Shown piece after piece: positions 36,739 to 45,437 of a DNA stretch of 64,000 nucleotides (the first letter of the stretch is position 1; each line of letters begins with the position of its first letter). A model generated the notes under the pieces. The model ran no database searches. It was not told where the DNA came from and saw only the letters and a program-made list of their open reading frames with translations. Location of the stretch: assembly GCA_035534855.1 (NCBI GenBank), contig DATLRD010000096.1, positions 1 to 64,000 of the forward strand. The letters are read 5' to 3'. Source of the DNA: DATARH01 sp035534855 (GTDB lineage: Bacteria; Pseudomonadota; Alphaproteobacteria; ATCC43930; CGMCC-115725). Made by a program: the position numbers and the translations under genes.

Positions 36739-37881
36739 ATGGACATCGGCTTTAGCGAAGAGCAGGAGATGCTGCGCGCGGCGGCGCGCAAGTTTCTCGA
36801 CGAGGAATGCCCGACCACGTTCGTCCGCCGGCGCATGGAGACCGTCGAGGCGGTGACGCCGGAATTCTGGGCGCAGCTAGCCGAGCAAGGCTGGCTCGGG
36901 ATCAATTTCGCCGAGGACGACGGCGGCAGCGGGCTCGGGCTCGTCGATCTCGTCGTGCTGCTGGAGGAGATGGGCCGCGCGGTGATGCCGGGGCCTTACC
37001 TGGCGACGAGCCTGCTCGGCGGTGGGGCGATCGCTGCTGTCGGGTCGGCGGCGCAGCGGCGCGAATATCTGCCGCGGATCGCCGACGGGTCGCTGAAGGC
37101 GACGCTGGCGCTGACCGAGCCCAATGCGCGCTGGGATGCCGCCGGGATCACCGCGACCGCGCGCTCGGGCGCCGGCGGCTACACGCTGTCGGGCACCAAG
37201 ATGTTCGTGCCCGACGCGCATCTCGCCGATGTGCTGGTGTTCGCTGCGCGCAGCCGCGACGGCAGCACGATGGAGGACGGGGTCAGCCTGTTCCTGGTGC
37301 CGCGCGGCGCGCCGGGCCTCTCAGTGAGCGTGCTGCCGGCGATCGATGAGACCCGCAAATTGTGCGAGGTGCGGTTCGACAACGTCGCGGTGCCGGAAGC
37401 AGCGCTGCTCGGCGAATTGCACGGCGGCTGGGCGCCGATTTCCGGCATCATCGACCGGGCGGCGGTGGCGCTGTCGGCCGAGATGTGCGGCGCCGCCCAG
37501 CGCGTGCTCGACATGACCGTCGAATACGCCAAATTGCGCACGACATTCGGCAATTCGATCGGCAGCTATCAGGGCGTCAAGCACAAATGCGCCGACATGC
37601 TGGTCGAGATCGAGAATGCCAAATCGCTGACCTATTACGCCGCCTGGGCACTCGACGAGAGCGCGGCAGAGGCGCCGATGGCCGTGTCGATGGCCAAGGC
37701 CTGCGCCTCGGACGCCAGCCGCAAGGTCGCCGCCGCCGGCATCCAATTGCACGGCGGCATCGGCATGACCTGGGAACACGACCTCCACCTCTACATGAAA
37801 CGCGCCAAGGCCTGTGAGGTCGCTTTCGGCGACGCTACCTGGCACCGCGATCGGGTGGCGCGGCTGATGGGAGCCTCGTGA
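36739..37881 (+). CDS. Acyl-CoA dehydrogenase (divergent partner)
   Basis: 380 residues from the ATG at 36739. It begins MDIGFSEEQEMLRAAARKFL. The FAD/substrate region is degenerate (ALTEPNARWDAAGI where the usual motif has GAGSD), and the C-terminus has IQLHGGIGMTWEHDLHLYMK. The weak flavin motif and the tandem arrangement suggest a heteromeric pairing with the preceding protein. The tail overlaps the decayed GNAT frame by four bases (GTGA). Confidence 0.88.
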   Translation: MDIGFSEEQEMLRAAARKFLDEECPTTFVRRRMETVEAVTPEFWAQLAEQGWLGINFAEDDGGSGLGLVDLVVLLEEMGRAVMPGPYLATSLLGGGAIAAVGSAAQRREYLPRIADGSLKATLALTEPNARWDAAGITATARSGAGGYTLSGTKMFVPDAHLADVLVFAARSRDGSTMEDGVSLFLVPRGAPGLSVSVLPAIDETRKLCEVRFDNVAVPEAALLGELHGGWAPISGIIDRAAVALSAEMCGAAQRVLDMTVEYAKLRTTFGNSIGSYQGVKHKCADMLVEIENAKSLTYYAAWALDESAAEAPMAVSMAKACASDASRKVAAAGIQLHGGIGMTWEHDLHLYMKRAKACEVAFGDATWHRDRVARLMGAS

Positions 37882-38216
37882 CGCTTCGCCTGATCGCGCC
37901 GAGCCTCAACCGCATGCGCGAATACGTGGCGGCGCTCGAAACCGGCTGGTCGCCCAACAACGAGCGTGACGTCTCGGGCGAGCAGCGATTGTGCCGTGGC
38001 GCCGGAGTCGCGGATATGCGACGCGAGCGCTCGGGCTGGTCCTGCTGGTGGCGTGCGAGGTCGGTCTCCGCCGGCTCGTCATCACCTGCTTCGACGATAA
38101 CGAGGTCTCGCGACGGGGTCATCCACGCAAATGGCGGTGCGCTCGTTGCGACCGGCCTCTATGTCGCCCGGACCCGCCTCGTCTTCAACATTGATCTCGA
38201 CCGGCGCGTTGCCTAA
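37878..38216 (+). pseudogene. Decayed GNAT-family N-acetyltransferase
   Basis: One frame begins with a GTG at 37878 and reads NRMREYVAALETGWSPNNER, typical of a GNAT N-terminus, then becomes unrelated. A second frame (about 37995-38110) reads GYATRALGLVLLVACEVGLR and FDDNEVSRR, the acetyl-CoA-binding region. The first frame resumes with VIHANGGALVATGLYV and a C-terminal strand. The middle of the domain is missing and at least two shifts are needed. It occupies the only large gap (347 bases) in the fatty-acyl operon. Confidence 0.75.
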
Positions 38217-38227
38217 AGGATGCTGGC

Positions 38228-39871
38228 ATGAGCCCGTACGACGCGCCGTTTCTCGCGCGCAACCCGGCGAACCACGCGGCCTTGACGCCGCTGAGTTTCC
38301 TGGCGCGCGCCGCCGCGGTCTATCCCGACAAGATCGCGGTGATCGATCCTGCGGCGGCGGGCGGTGGGACGGAACGCCGTTTTGCCTATCGCGAGCTGTA
38401 TGCCCGCTGCCGGCGGCTCGCCGACGCGCTACGCCGACGCGGCATCGGGCCGGGTGACACGGTGGCGGTGCTCGCGCCCAACGTGCCGGCGCTCTTGGAA
38501 GCGCACTACGGCGTGCCGATGGCCGGCGGGGTGCTGAATGCGCTCAACTACCGGCTCGATGCGGCGACGATCGCCTTCATCCTCAACCACGGCGAAGCCA
38601 AATTGCTGATCGCCGACCATGAGTTTGCGCCCGTCGTGCGCGCCGCGCGGGGCATGCTCGACCGCGACCTGCCGCTGATCGAGATCGCCGGCCCGGACGG
38701 CGAAACCGCGCTCAGCACGGTCGAATACGAGGCGTTTCTCGGCGAAGGCGATGAGCGGGCAGGGTGGTCGCCGCCAGACGACGAATGGAACGCGATTGCG
38801 CTCAACTACACCTCAGGCACGACCGGCAACCCTAAGGGCGTCGTCTACCACCATCGCGGTGCGTTTCTGAACGCGCTCGGCAACGCGATTACCTTCGGGA
38901 TGGATCGGCATTCGGTGTTCCTGTGGACGCTGCCGATGTTCCACTGCAACGGCTGGACCTATACCTGGGCACTGTCGGCGGTCGCCGGCACGCATGTCTG
39001 CCTGCGGCGGGTCGATCCGGCGCCGATCTTTGCCGCAATCGCCGAGCATCGCGTGACCCACATGGCGGGCGCGCCGATTGTGCTAAACATGCTGGTGCAT
39101 GCGCCGGCCGCGGTGAAGCGGCGCTTCGATCACGTCGTCGAGGTTTCGACCGGCGGTGCCGCGCCGCCCTCAGCCGTGATCGAGGCGATGGAGGGAATGG
39201 GGTTCAGTGTCACCCACCTCTATGGCCTCACCGAAAGCTATGGCCCGACGACCGTCTGCGCTTGGCAGGAGGAATGGGACGGTTTGCCGCTCACCGGGCG
39301 GGCCGCCAAGATGGCGCGACAGGGCGTGCAGCACGTGATGCTAGACCGCCAGCGCGTCGTCGACCCCGACACGATGCGGGACGTGCCGGCCGACGGCGCT
39401 ACGATCGGCGAGGTCGTATTGCGCAGCAACACGCTGATGAAGGGCTATCTGAAGAACCCGGCGACGACCGGCGAGGCCTTCGCCCACGGCTGGTTTCACA
39501 CCGGTGATCTCGCGGTGATGCACCCCGACGGGTACATGGAGGTCAAGGACCGATCGAAGGACATCATCATCTCGGGTGGCGAAAACATCTCGTCGATCGA
39601 GGTCGAGGAGGCGCTGTACCGCCATCCTGCGGTAATGGAGGCCGCGGTCGTCGCCCGGCCCGACGAATTCTGGGGCGAGACCCCGTGCGCGTTCGTCACG
39701 CTGAAGCCCGGCGCCACCGCCGACGCGGCCGGCATCATCGCCTGGTGCCGCGAGCGCATGGCGCACTACAAGGCGCCGAAGCACGTTGTGTTCGGCCCGC
39801 TGCCCAAGACCTCGACCGGTAAGATCCAGAAATTCGCACTGCGCGAGCAGGCGAAGGAGGCGGCGCCGTGA
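38228..39871 (+). CDS. Acyl-CoA synthetase (AMP-forming)
   Basis: This 547-residue ANL-superfamily ligase activates a carboxylic acid to its CoA thioester via an acyl-adenylate. It has the AMP-binding P-loop YTSGTTGNPKGVVYHHRG, the FHCNGWTYTW motif typical of the AlkK/DmdB-like branch, YGLTESYGP, and the C-terminal SKDIIISGGENISSIE with the catalytic Lys in KTSTGKIQKF. The chain length is not deducible. It precedes an SDR gene that overlaps by four bases (GTGA). Confidence 0.92.
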   Translation: MSPYDAPFLARNPANHAALTPLSFLARAAAVYPDKIAVIDPAAAGGGTERRFAYRELYARCRRLADALRRRGIGPGDTVAVLAPNVPALLEAHYGVPMAGGVLNALNYRLDAATIAFILNHGEAKLLIADHEFAPVVRAARGMLDRDLPLIEIAGPDGETALSTVEYEAFLGEGDERAGWSPPDDEWNAIALNYTSGTTGNPKGVVYHHRGAFLNALGNAITFGMDRHSVFLWTLPMFHCNGWTYTWALSAVAGTHVCLRRVDPAPIFAAIAEHRVTHMAGAPIVLNMLVHAPAAVKRRFDHVVEVSTGGAAPPSAVIEAMEGMGFSVTHLYGLTESYGPTTVCAWQEEWDGLPLTGRAAKMARQGVQHVMLDRQRVVDPDTMRDVPADGATIGEVVLRSNTLMKGYLKNPATTGEAFAHGWFHTGDLAVMHPDGYMEVKDRSKDIIISGGENISSIEVEEALYRHPAVMEAAVVARPDEFWGETPCAFVTLKPGATADAAGIIAWCRERMAHYKAPKHVVFGPLPKTSTGKIQKFALREQAKEAAP

Positions 39872-40641
39872 CTGCAGTGCCCAGCTTCTCGGTCGCCGAC
39901 CAGGTCGTGCTCGTCACCGGAGCGTCGAGCGGAATCGGCCGCTATTTCGCCGAGGTGCTGGCCGCCGCCGGCGCGAGGGTCGCGCTCGCGGCGCGGCGCG
40001 AGGAGGTGCTGGCCGAGGTGGTCGCCGGCATCGAGAAGGACGGCGGCACGTGCTGCGCGATCGCCTGCGATGTGACCCGGCAGGACAGTATAGCCGCCGC
40101 GATCGAAGCCGCCGAGGAAGGGCTCGGGAAGCTGACGGTTCTTGTCAACAATGCCGGGGTCGTCGTCTCCAAGCCGTTTTTCGGGCACACTGAGGCCGAT
40201 TGGGATCACGTGCTCGACACCAATCTCAAGGGCGCTTGGCTCGCGGCGCGCGAATTCGCCCATCACCTCGTCGGCAAGGAGCGCGGCGGGCGGATCATCA
40301 ACATCGCCTCGGTGCTGTCGACGCGGACCATCGCCCGGGTGCCGAGCTACCTGGCGGCGAAGGCCGGACTGTTGCACCTCAACGGCGCGCTGGCGATGGA
40401 GCTGGCGCGCTATGGCATCCTGGTCAACGCGATCGCCCCCGGATATGTCGTGACCGATTTCAACCGCGAGTTCCTCGAAAGCGAGGCCGGCAAGCGGCTG
40501 GCGGCGCGGGTGCCGATGAAGCGGGTCGGGCAGGTCGAGGATCTCGGCGGGGCGCTGTTGTTTCTGTGCTCGCCGGCCAGCGCCTACGTGACCGGTGCGG
40601 TGATCGCGGTCGATGGCGGCCACGGCATCGCTGCGATCTGA
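39868..40641 (+). CDS. Short-chain dehydrogenase/reductase
   Basis: 257 residues with a GTG start overlapping the ligase stop. Rossmann TGASSGIGRYFAE, NNAG and the catalytic Ser...Tyr-x3-Lys (ASVLSTRTIA and SYLAAKAG) are all present. The C-terminus ITAVDGGHGI-like (VIAVDGGHGIAAI) is classical FabG type. In this operon it may act as a 3-hydroxyacyl-CoA dehydrogenase. The 3' end overlaps the next gene by 29 bases. Confidence 0.9.
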   Translation: MTAVPSFSVADQVVLVTGASSGIGRYFAEVLAAAGARVALAARREEVLAEVVAGIEKDGGTCCAIACDVTRQDSIAAAIEAAEEGLGKLTVLVNNAGVVVSKPFFGHTEADWDHVLDTNLKGAWLAAREFAHHLVGKERGGRIINIASVLSTRTIARVPSYLAAKAGLLHLNGALAMELARYGILVNAIAPGYVVTDFNREFLESEAGKRLAARVPMKRVGQVEDLGGALLFLCSPASAYVTGAVIAVDGGHGIAAI

Positions 40642-41665
40642 CCGCGAGTCGCCGGAGGCGCGCCGTCGCCTCGCCGCGTTCCTGGCTGCGGCGAGCGGCG
40701 CCCGGGCGGTCGAGATCGTCGGTTTGGCGCTGCTCGAAGGTGGCGCGATCCAGCAGAATTGGGGAATCGAGGCCGATTTCGCCGGCGGGGCACTAGCCGG
40801 GGTGCAGCTTCTGGTGCTGCGCGCCGACGCGGCGACCGGGGTGCCGTCGAGCCTGTCGCGGCTCGAAGAGTTTGCGGTGCTGCAGTCGGTGTTTGCGGCC
40901 GGGGTCGCGGTCGCCGAGCCGCTGTTTTCGTGCGCCGACCCGGATGTCTTCGGCGGGCCGTTTTTCGTGATGCGCCGGCTGCCCGGCCACGCGTTCGGCC
41001 GGATCATCACCCGCGACCCGGCGCTCGACGCCGCGCTGTCGGAAATCGCGGCGCAACTCGGCCACGAGTTGGCGTGCATCCAGACCATTTTCCCGCCGCA
41101 TCGCGGGCTTGAGTTCCTGCCCGCCGATTCCGGGCCGCTGGCGCGGATCGTGGAGTTTCGCACCTATCTCGACCGCCATCCAACGCCGCGCCCGGTGCTC
41201 GAATGGGGTATGCGCTGGCTCGAAACCCATCTTCCCGAGCCGCTTTCGTCGGTGCTCTGCCATCGCGATTTCCGTACCGGCAACTATCTGCTCGACGGCG
41301 CGCGGCTGACCGGCATCCTCGATTGGGAATTCGCCGGGTGGGGCGATCCCGACGAGGATATCGGCTGGTTCTGCTGCAAGGGCTGGCGCTTTGCGCGGCT
41401 CGACCGCGAGGCCGGCGGGATCGCCGCGCGCGACGATTTCTACCGCGGCTACGAGACCGGGTCGGGGCGCCGGCTCGACCCCGACCGGATCCGGTTCTGG
41501 GAGGTGTTCGCCAATGTCCGCTGGGCGATCATCGCGCTGCAACAGAGCGACCGGGTGCTGATTGGCGGCGAGCGCAGCCTCAGTACCGCGATCACCGCGC
41601 GGCGCGCCACCGAGTGCGAATTTGAATTGCTGCTGCTCCTCGACCCCGATGGAAATCCCAGCTGA
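40613..41665 (+). CDS. APH-family phosphotransferase of the acyl-CoA dehydrogenase-associated type
   Basis: This 350-residue protein has a kinase-like fold with Brenner motif HRDFRTGNYL (catalytic Asp) and Mg-binding DWEFAGWGDPDEDIGW. Homologues are encoded beside or fused to acyl-CoA dehydrogenases (as in ACAD10/11) and are thought to phosphorylate 4-hydroxyacyl-CoAs, not aminoglycosides. The ATG at 40613 overlaps the SDR gene by 29 bases; a later start is possible. It abuts the DUF6285-type gene. Confidence 0.88.
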   Translation: MAATASLRSDRESPEARRRLAAFLAAASGARAVEIVGLALLEGGAIQQNWGIEADFAGGALAGVQLLVLRADAATGVPSSLSRLEEFAVLQSVFAAGVAVAEPLFSCADPDVFGGPFFVMRRLPGHAFGRIITRDPALDAALSEIAAQLGHELACIQTIFPPHRGLEFLPADSGPLARIVEFRTYLDRHPTPRPVLEWGMRWLETHLPEPLSSVLCHRDFRTGNYLLDGARLTGILDWEFAGWGDPDEDIGWFCCKGWRFARLDREAGGIAARDDFYRGYETGSGRRLDPDRIRFWEVFANVRWAIIALQQSDRVLIGGERSLSTAITARRATECEFELLLLLDPDGNPS

Positions 41666-42066
41666 TGCGCGACCTGCCGACCGGCCTCGACCTGCTGGAG
41701 CTGGGGCGCCGGCTACTGCTCGACGACATCGCGCCACTGCTGCCGGAGGCGCGACAGCGCGATATTCACCTGATCGCCACGTCGATCGCGATCGTCGCGC
41801 GCGAGGCGGCAAATGCCGACGCGCCGCTGCGGAAGATGGGGGAATTGCTGCGGCAATTTTACCCTCCCCGGCCCGACCCTCTCCCCGCAAGCGGGGAAAG
41901 CGAGCACGAGGAATTGCTCCGTCGGTTCGCGCTCGATCTGCGAAGGGGAGCCTTCGAAACATCGGGGTCGCGAGAACGCGCGGCGCGCGCGATACTATGG
42001 CGGTTGACGATCCTCAAGCTCGGCGAAGGGAACCCGCAATTCCTCGCCGCGAACGGGGTGAAATAG
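41665..42066 (+). CDS. DUF6285-type protein
   Basis: This 133-residue protein resembles the small helical proteins encoded after APH-type kinases in acyl-CoA dehydrogenase operons (start LPTGLDLLELGRRLLLDDI; end RAILWRLTILKLGEGNPQFL). Its molecular role is unknown. The start overlaps the preceding stop by one base. A palindromic repeat (41863-41899) lies in frame inside the gene and encodes PPRPDPLPASGESE, which looks like an insertion in an otherwise helical protein; see findings. Confidence 0.8.
   Translation: MRDLPTGLDLLELGRRLLLDDIAPLLPEARQRDIHLIATSIAIVAREAANADAPLRKMGELLRQFYPPRPDPLPASGESEHEELLRRFALDLRRGAFETSGSRERAARAILWRLTILKLGEGNPQFLAANGVK
41863..41899. repeat. Dispersed palindromic repeat inside the DUF6285-type gene
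   Basis: CCTCCCCGGCCCGACCCTCT is followed by the hairpin TCCCCGC-AA-GCGGGGA at 41882-41897 (7-bp perfect stem). This is the wording of a common intergenic CTCCCCGCAAGCGGGGAG repeat. Here it is translated in frame. Confidence 0.75.
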
Positions 42067-42101
42067 TGATGGCCCGACTGTCGGGCAGGAGTTGATCGCG
42101 C

Positions 42102-43196
42102 GTGTCGGAAAATTCGGTCCCTGCTGCTATCGAAGCGTTTGCCCGCGGCGAGATCGTCGTCGTCACCGATGACAATGATCGCGAGAACGAAGGCGATCTG
42201 ATTGTCGCCGCGGTGCACGCGACGGCGGAGAAGATGGCGTTCATCATCCGCAATACCTGCGGCATCGTCTGCGCGCCGGTGACCGGCGAGATTGCCCGCC
42301 GGCTGCATCTGGCGCCGATGGTCGCCGACAACGACGCGATCCACGGTACTGCCTTTACCGTGTCGGTCGATTACCGGCACGGCACGACCACCGGCATTTC
42401 GGCGGACGACCGCACCGCGACGATCCGCAACCTGGCGAACGGCAACACCGGCCGCGCCGATTTCGTGCGCCCCGGCCACGTCTTTCCACTGATCGCCAAG
42501 GACGGCGGCGTGCTGATGCGCTCGGGCCATACCGAGGCGGCGATCGACCTGTGCCGGTTCGCCGAATTGGAGCCGGTCGCGGCGATCTGCGAACTGGTCA
42601 ACGACGACGGCACCGTAATGCGCGGGCCGCAGGTCGCGGCGTTTGCCGACAAGCACGATCTGCGGCGGATTTCGGTCGCCGATCTGATCGCCTATCGCCA
42701 GGCACGCGAAAAGCTCGTGACCCGGGTTGCCGAGTTCAAGGTGGCCAGCCAATACGGCCCGCTTGCTGGTTACGCCTATGCGACGCCGTTCGACAGGGTG
42801 CAGCATTTCGCCTTTGTCTATGGCGGGATCGGCGATGGCACGGAGGTGCCGACCCGACTGCACCGCGCCAACGTGGTCGAGGACGTGTTCGGCGGCGCCA
42901 AGCCGATCCATGCCGCATTTCGCCGGTTCAAGAAGCGCGGGCGCGGCGTGCTGGTCTATCTGCGCGAAGGAACCTCGGGGGTGCCCAACAATTCGATGAG
43001 CGAAGAGATCACGACGCGCTCCGAGCTGGAGCGCACCCGGCAATGGCGCGAGATCGGGCTCGGCGCCCAGATCCTGCGCGATCTCGGTATCTCGTCGATC
43101 CGGCTCTATGCGACGCGCGAGCGCACCTATGTCGGCCTCGCCGGGTTCGGGATCGAGATCGCCGATACCGAGACGCTGGACGAGGCAGCCGGGTGA
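42102..43196 (+). CDS. ribB: 3,4-dihydroxy-2-butanone-4-phosphate synthase with degenerate GTP cyclohydrolase II domain
   Basis: The N-terminal domain (about residues 1-200) has all RibB signatures (DDNDRENEGDLI, GHTEAAIDLCRFA) and makes the four-carbon unit of riboflavin from ribulose 5-phosphate. The C-terminal domain (about 205-360) has the RibA fold outline (RLHRANVVEDVFG) but lacks the zinc-binding cysteines, so GTP cyclohydrolase II activity is not expected. This architecture (RibBX-like) is known in alphaproteobacteria. The start is GTG. It overlaps the next gene by four bases. Confidence 0.93.
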   Translation: MSENSVPAAIEAFARGEIVVVTDDNDRENEGDLIVAAVHATAEKMAFIIRNTCGIVCAPVTGEIARRLHLAPMVADNDAIHGTAFTVSVDYRHGTTTGISADDRTATIRNLANGNTGRADFVRPGHVFPLIAKDGGVLMRSGHTEAAIDLCRFAELEPVAAICELVNDDGTVMRGPQVAAFADKHDLRRISVADLIAYRQAREKLVTRVAEFKVASQYGPLAGYAYATPFDRVQHFAFVYGGIGDGTEVPTRLHRANVVEDVFGGAKPIHAAFRRFKKRGRGVLVYLREGTSGVPNNSMSEEITTRSELERTRQWREIGLGAQILRDLGISSIRLYATRERTYVGLAGFGIEIADTETLDEAAG

Positions 43197-44131
43197 CGCC
43201 CGCGATCGTCCTCGTCGGGCCGCTTTACCCGCCGGCACAGGCGCAGCTCGAAGGCGAGTTCGCGGTCCACCGCCTGTGGGAGGCGCCGGACCGCGCCGCG
43301 TTTCTTGCCGGGCTCGCCGATCGGGTGCGCGGCATTGCGGTCTACGCGCTGCACGGCTGCCCGGCGCCGATCATTGAGGCGCTGCCCAAGGTCGAGATCA
43401 TCGCCTGCATGGGGATCGGGGTCGATGCGATCGACCTGGCCTGCGCCCGCTCGCGCGGCATCCGGGTCACCAACACGCCGGATGTCGTGACCGAAGACAC
43501 CGCCGATATTGCGCTGGCGCTGATGCTCGCGGTCGAGCGGCGCATCGCCGAGGGCGACCGCTTCGTCAAGCGCGGCGCATGGGCGAGCGGCGAGTTGCCG
43601 TTTGGCCGGGCGCTGCGCAATCGCCGGCTCGGCATTCTCGGGCTTGGCCGCATCGGCCGGGCGATCGCGCACCGCGCCGCCGCGTTCGGTATGGAGATCG
43701 CCTATCAGGGCCCGCGCGCCAAGTCGGACGCATCGTATCGCTATGTCGCCGACGTCGCCGAACTGGCCGAATGGGCCGAAATCCTCGTGGTTGCCTGCCC
43801 GGGCGGCGAGGCGACGCGCAACCTGGTCGACGCAGCGGTACTCGGGGCGCTCGGGCCGCGCGGGACGCTGATCAACATTGCCCGCGGCTCGATCATCGAC
43901 GAGGCGGCGCTTGTCGCGGCCCTGCAGACCGGCGCGATCAGCGGGGCCGGGCTTGACGTGTTTGCCGACGAGCCGTGCGTGCCGAACGCGCTGATGGGCA
44001 TGGATAACGTCGTCTTGTCGCCGCATGTCGGCAGTGCGACGCACGATACGCGGCAGGCGATGGGCGAACTGATGATCGACAATCTGCGCGCCCATTTTGC
44101 CGGCCAGGCCCTACCGACCCCGGTGATCTGA
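43193..44131 (+). CDS. D-2-hydroxyacid dehydrogenase
   Basis: 312 residues from a GTG overlapping the ribB stop (GTGA). NAD(P)-binding LGILGLGRIGRAIAHRA is present. Catalytic residues are Arg in NIARGSIIDE, Glu in FADEPCVPN and His in VLSPHVGSAT. Proteins of this GyaR/GhrB-type family reduce glyoxylate, hydroxypyruvate or similar 2-oxo acids. The MFS carrier that follows after 10 bases may transport the substrate. A longer upstream frame overlapping ribB is rejected. Confidence 0.9.
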   Translation: MTPAIVLVGPLYPPAQAQLEGEFAVHRLWEAPDRAAFLAGLADRVRGIAVYALHGCPAPIIEALPKVEIIACMGIGVDAIDLACARSRGIRVTNTPDVVTEDTADIALALMLAVERRIAEGDRFVKRGAWASGELPFGRALRNRRLGILGLGRIGRAIAHRAAAFGMEIAYQGPRAKSDASYRYVADVAELAEWAEILVVACPGGEATRNLVDAAVLGALGPRGTLINIARGSIIDEAALVAALQTGAISGAGLDVFADEPCVPNALMGMDNVVLSPHVGSATHDTRQAMGELMIDNLRAHFAGQALPTPVI

Positions 44132-44141
44132 GAGAACCGCG

Positions 44142-45437
44142 GTGAGCGCCGCACCTATCGGATTGAGGCGGGGGGTTCATTACGCCTGGGTCGTGATGGC
44201 TGTAACCTTTGCGGTGATCCTCGTCACCGCCGGGGTGCGCGCCGCGCCGGGCGTGCTGATCGTGCCGCTCGAACAGGAATTTCATTGGTCGCGGGCGACG
44301 ATCTCGTTTGCCGTCAGCGTCAACCTGCTGCTCTACGGGCTGGTCGGCCCGTTTGCCGCGGCGCTGATGGACCGCTTTGGTGTGCGTCGGGTGATGACCT
44401 TGGCAGTAGTGCTGAGCGCGGCCGCCGTCGCGACCAGCCCGCTTATGCGCCAGACCTGGGAACTGGTCCTTTTGTGGGGCGTTGTGGTCGGCGCCAGCAC
44501 CGGGTTTATCGGCGCCTATCTCGCGGCGTTTGTTGCGGCGCGCTGGTTCCGCTCGCGCCTGGGGCTGGTGATCGGCATCCTGACTGCCGGCAACGCTGCG
44601 GGGCAACTCGTGTTTCTGCCGGCGATGGCGAGCCTGGCAACTAGTGCCGGGTGGCGGGTCATGGCGCTGGTCCTGGCCGCGGCGACGATCGCGCTGGTGC
44701 CGCTGCTGATGTTGTTTATGCGCGACCGTCCGGCGGATGTCGGGCTGGCCCCGTACGGGGCGACGCTCGCCCATCGCGAAGACCCGACGGCTGCCGGAAA
44801 CCCGGTCGCCGTCGCGTTCCGTGCCCTCGGCGAGGGCGCGCGGTCGCGCGATTTCTGGTTGCTCGCCGGGGCCTATTTCGTGTGCGGCGCCTCGACCAAC
44901 GGGCTGATCGGCACGCATCTGATCCCGGCCTGCGTCGACCACGGCCTTACCGAGGTGGTGGGCGCCGGGCTGCTGGCGATGACCGGGGTGTTCAGCTTTG
45001 TCGGCGGCACCGCCTCGGGCTGGCTCGCCGACCGCTGGGACAACCGCACGCTGCTGTTCTGGTATTACGGGCTGCGCGGCCTGTCGCTGATGTACCTGCC
45101 GTTCGCCTTTAACATGTCGTATTACGGGCTGACGCTGTTCAGCGTGTTTTACGGGCTCGACTGGATCGCCAGCGTGCCGCCGACCGTGCGGCTGCTGTCA
45201 CGCATCGTCGGCAACCAGAAGACCGGGATCATGGTGGCGTGGATTACCGTGATCCACCAGGTCGGCGGGGCCGCGGCGGCCTATCTTGGCGGGCTGCTGC
45301 GGATTTCGTTCGGAACCTATCTCGAAGCCTTCATGCTGTCGGGGCTGATGTGCATCGGCGCCGCGCTGATGGTGCTGTTGATCGGCGTCGGCCGCAAAGG
45401 CAGCGACCCGATCGCGGCGGAGGCGGCGCCGGCGTAG
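44142..45437 (+). CDS. Major facilitator superfamily transporter, monocarboxylate/oxalate-formate-like
   Basis: 431 residues with about 12 hydrophobic segments and a GTG start. It opens RRGVHYAWVVMAVTFAVIL and has DRFGVRRVMTL as the first cytoplasmic loop motif and GWLADRWDNRTL after the sixth helix. This layout matches the oxalate/formate and monocarboxylate carrier branch. Next to a 2-hydroxyacid dehydrogenase, a hydroxy- or oxo-acid substrate is plausible. Its 3' end is overlapped by an opposite-strand frame (45317-45712). Confidence 0.85.
   Translation: MSAAPIGLRRGVHYAWVVMAVTFAVILVTAGVRAAPGVLIVPLEQEFHWSRATISFAVSVNLLLYGLVGPFAAALMDRFGVRRVMTLAVVLSAAAVATSPLMRQTWELVLLWGVVVGASTGFIGAYLAAFVAARWFRSRLGLVIGILTAGNAAGQLVFLPAMASLATSAGWRVMALVLAAATIALVPLLMLFMRDRPADVGLAPYGATLAHREDPTAAGNPVAVAFRALGEGARSRDFWLLAGAYFVCGASTNGLIGTHLIPACVDHGLTEVVGAGLLAMTGVFSFVGGTASGWLADRWDNRTLLFWYYGLRGLSLMYLPFAFNMSYYGLTLFSVFYGLDWIASVPPTVRLLSRIVGNQKTGIMVAWITVIHQVGGAAAAYLGGLLRISFGTYLEAFMLSGLMCIGAALMVLLIGVGRKGSDPIAAEAAPA

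Noticed and set aside
40613..41665. Aminoglycoside resistance gene
   Set aside because: The APH fold is present, but the operon with acyl-CoA dehydrogenases points to acyl-CoA-linked kinases, and the length and context do not fit resistance determinants.
42551..43192. Upstream extension of the 2-hydroxyacid dehydrogenase
   Set aside because: It is an alternative reading of ribB; the GTGA overlap at 43193 gives the correct N-terminus.
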